This document shows, in pieces, positions 63,183 through 64,000 of a stretch of 64,000 bases of DNA. Position 1 is the stretch's first letter. Each line of letters begins with the position of its first letter. Position numbers and translations under genes: made by a program. The notes beneath the pieces were generated by a model, which did no database searches, had not been told where the DNA came from, and saw only the letters and a program-made list of their open reading frames with translations. The DNA comes from Symbiodinium natans (lineage: Eukaryota; Sar; Dinophyceae; Suessiales; Symbiodiniaceae), in the NCBI GenBank assembly GCA_905221605.1, contig CAJNDS010000103.1, forward strand, positions 146,001-210,000. Direction: 5' to 3'.

Positions 63183-64000
63183 AAGCTCTGTTGTTCGTGA
63201 GACTAATCAGTAGCCTTGCCCACTTGAGCATCACAACGTGGCCATGCCATGCCCTGCCTCATGTAGCCACAGGCAGGAGCTGCGGAGGCAAGATCGACAA
63301 AGGAGTCGTCCGCTGCGGCGTCCAAGGCCTTCGGGACAGCCTGCATTTCTGAGACTTGCCATGTCTCCTGCACACAGCAAAGTATCCAGCAACCAGAATC
63401 AATAACCTACCGGCAAGAAGCCCATACACATTCATACACTGTGGCGCTGCGAGGCTACGCGGGCGGCAGGTCGGTGCTTCTCTGGGCCGGGGGCGGCAGA
63501 CCTTCTCGAACAGCTTGGGCGGTTATAGAAAATGGGGTATAGGGACCAGAGAGTGCAACGTAGGGGTGCGGCATGGTGTGTCATGGTTTTTCACCTAACC
63601 CGCTCACTTGGATGCCACGTGTGGCGGGAGATCCTGCTTTGTGACTCAGGCTCATGCTACCTGCTTTCTCGAGAAAGTTCGCGCAGACTACGTGCCGTGA
63701 ACTTACAGGGCTACAATCGGCACGGTAGCTTCGTCGACTCGAGCAGCAGGCGCGAGGTTTTTCGCGCACAAATTAGTCAGAGAGGCTGGACGTAACGCCT
63801 GTGTCGATGTTAGCGGGACGTGAGTACTCGCATGCTCGACATTCTGGGACTGGGATCCATGTAGGTGAAGAGGTATTCAGAAAGTTACGAAAGACAATGC
63901 AGAAAACGATGACAACAAATTCGGACAACATGGAAGAACGGATTCAGATCTAAGATATCGCACAGCCTGGATGCACAACGACGGGTTTCAGGGTTTTGGG
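63183..64000. other. No firm gene
   Basis: A + frame at 63532-63795 is open with mixed composition. Nothing recognised up to the window edge, which ends in two GGGTTT-like words. Confidence 0.3.

Overview
The window reads as nuclear DNA of a dinoflagellate-type protist. There are no bacterial operons or ribosome-binding sites. Genes are broken into many short exons, and most introns I could place by protein homology begin with GC or GA rather than GT. Almost every exon begins with G directly after the acceptor AG. Simple repeats are abundant and there is a long telomere-like (TTTATAGGG) tract. This splice code is known from Symbiodiniaceae and other dinoflagellates; I cannot name a species. 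All exon joins were read by eye, and no transcript or database search was used.

Layout: 0-2.2 kb, the 3' part of an unrecognised single-pass membrane protein gene; 2.6-10.6 kb, mostly repeats (telomere-like array, C-rich minisatellite, a dispersed repeat family); 10.6-10.9 kb, a possible sirtuin-like exon; 12.7-14.5 kb, a two-exon multipass membrane protein with a Ser-Pro-rich tail; 14.9-22.3 kb, repeats and a few orphan exons; 22.3-24.1 kb, an unrecognised multi-exon gene; 26.3-30.4 kb, a microbial-type rhodopsin whose reading frame can be followed through four further exons into a long coiled-coil tail (875 aa predicted); 35.0-51.3 kb, one very large alanyl-tRNA synthetase gene with about 44 recognisable exons, carrying a decayed antisense polyubiquitin copy in one intron and a repeat-rich, possibly mobile insert in another; 52.9-54.3 kb, a 1.35-kb CA-rich satellite tract; 55.2-56.3 kb, a complete persulfide-dioxygenase-like metallo-beta-lactamase gene with one intron; 61-63.2 kb, exons of an unrecognised gene.

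The recognisable genes lie mainly on the + strand. They do not form a pathway: protein synthesis (AlaRS), sulfide detoxification (persulfide dioxygenase) and light sensing or ion transport (rhodopsin). The best candidate for something undescribed is the rhodopsin. Its retinal pocket resembles channelrhodopsins (counterion Glu, the LTCP motif, Trp..Phe-Pro..Phe in helix F), but the second counterion Asp is Asn, the helix-D Asp of the channel gate is Ala, and a roughly 500-residue coiled-coil tail follows.
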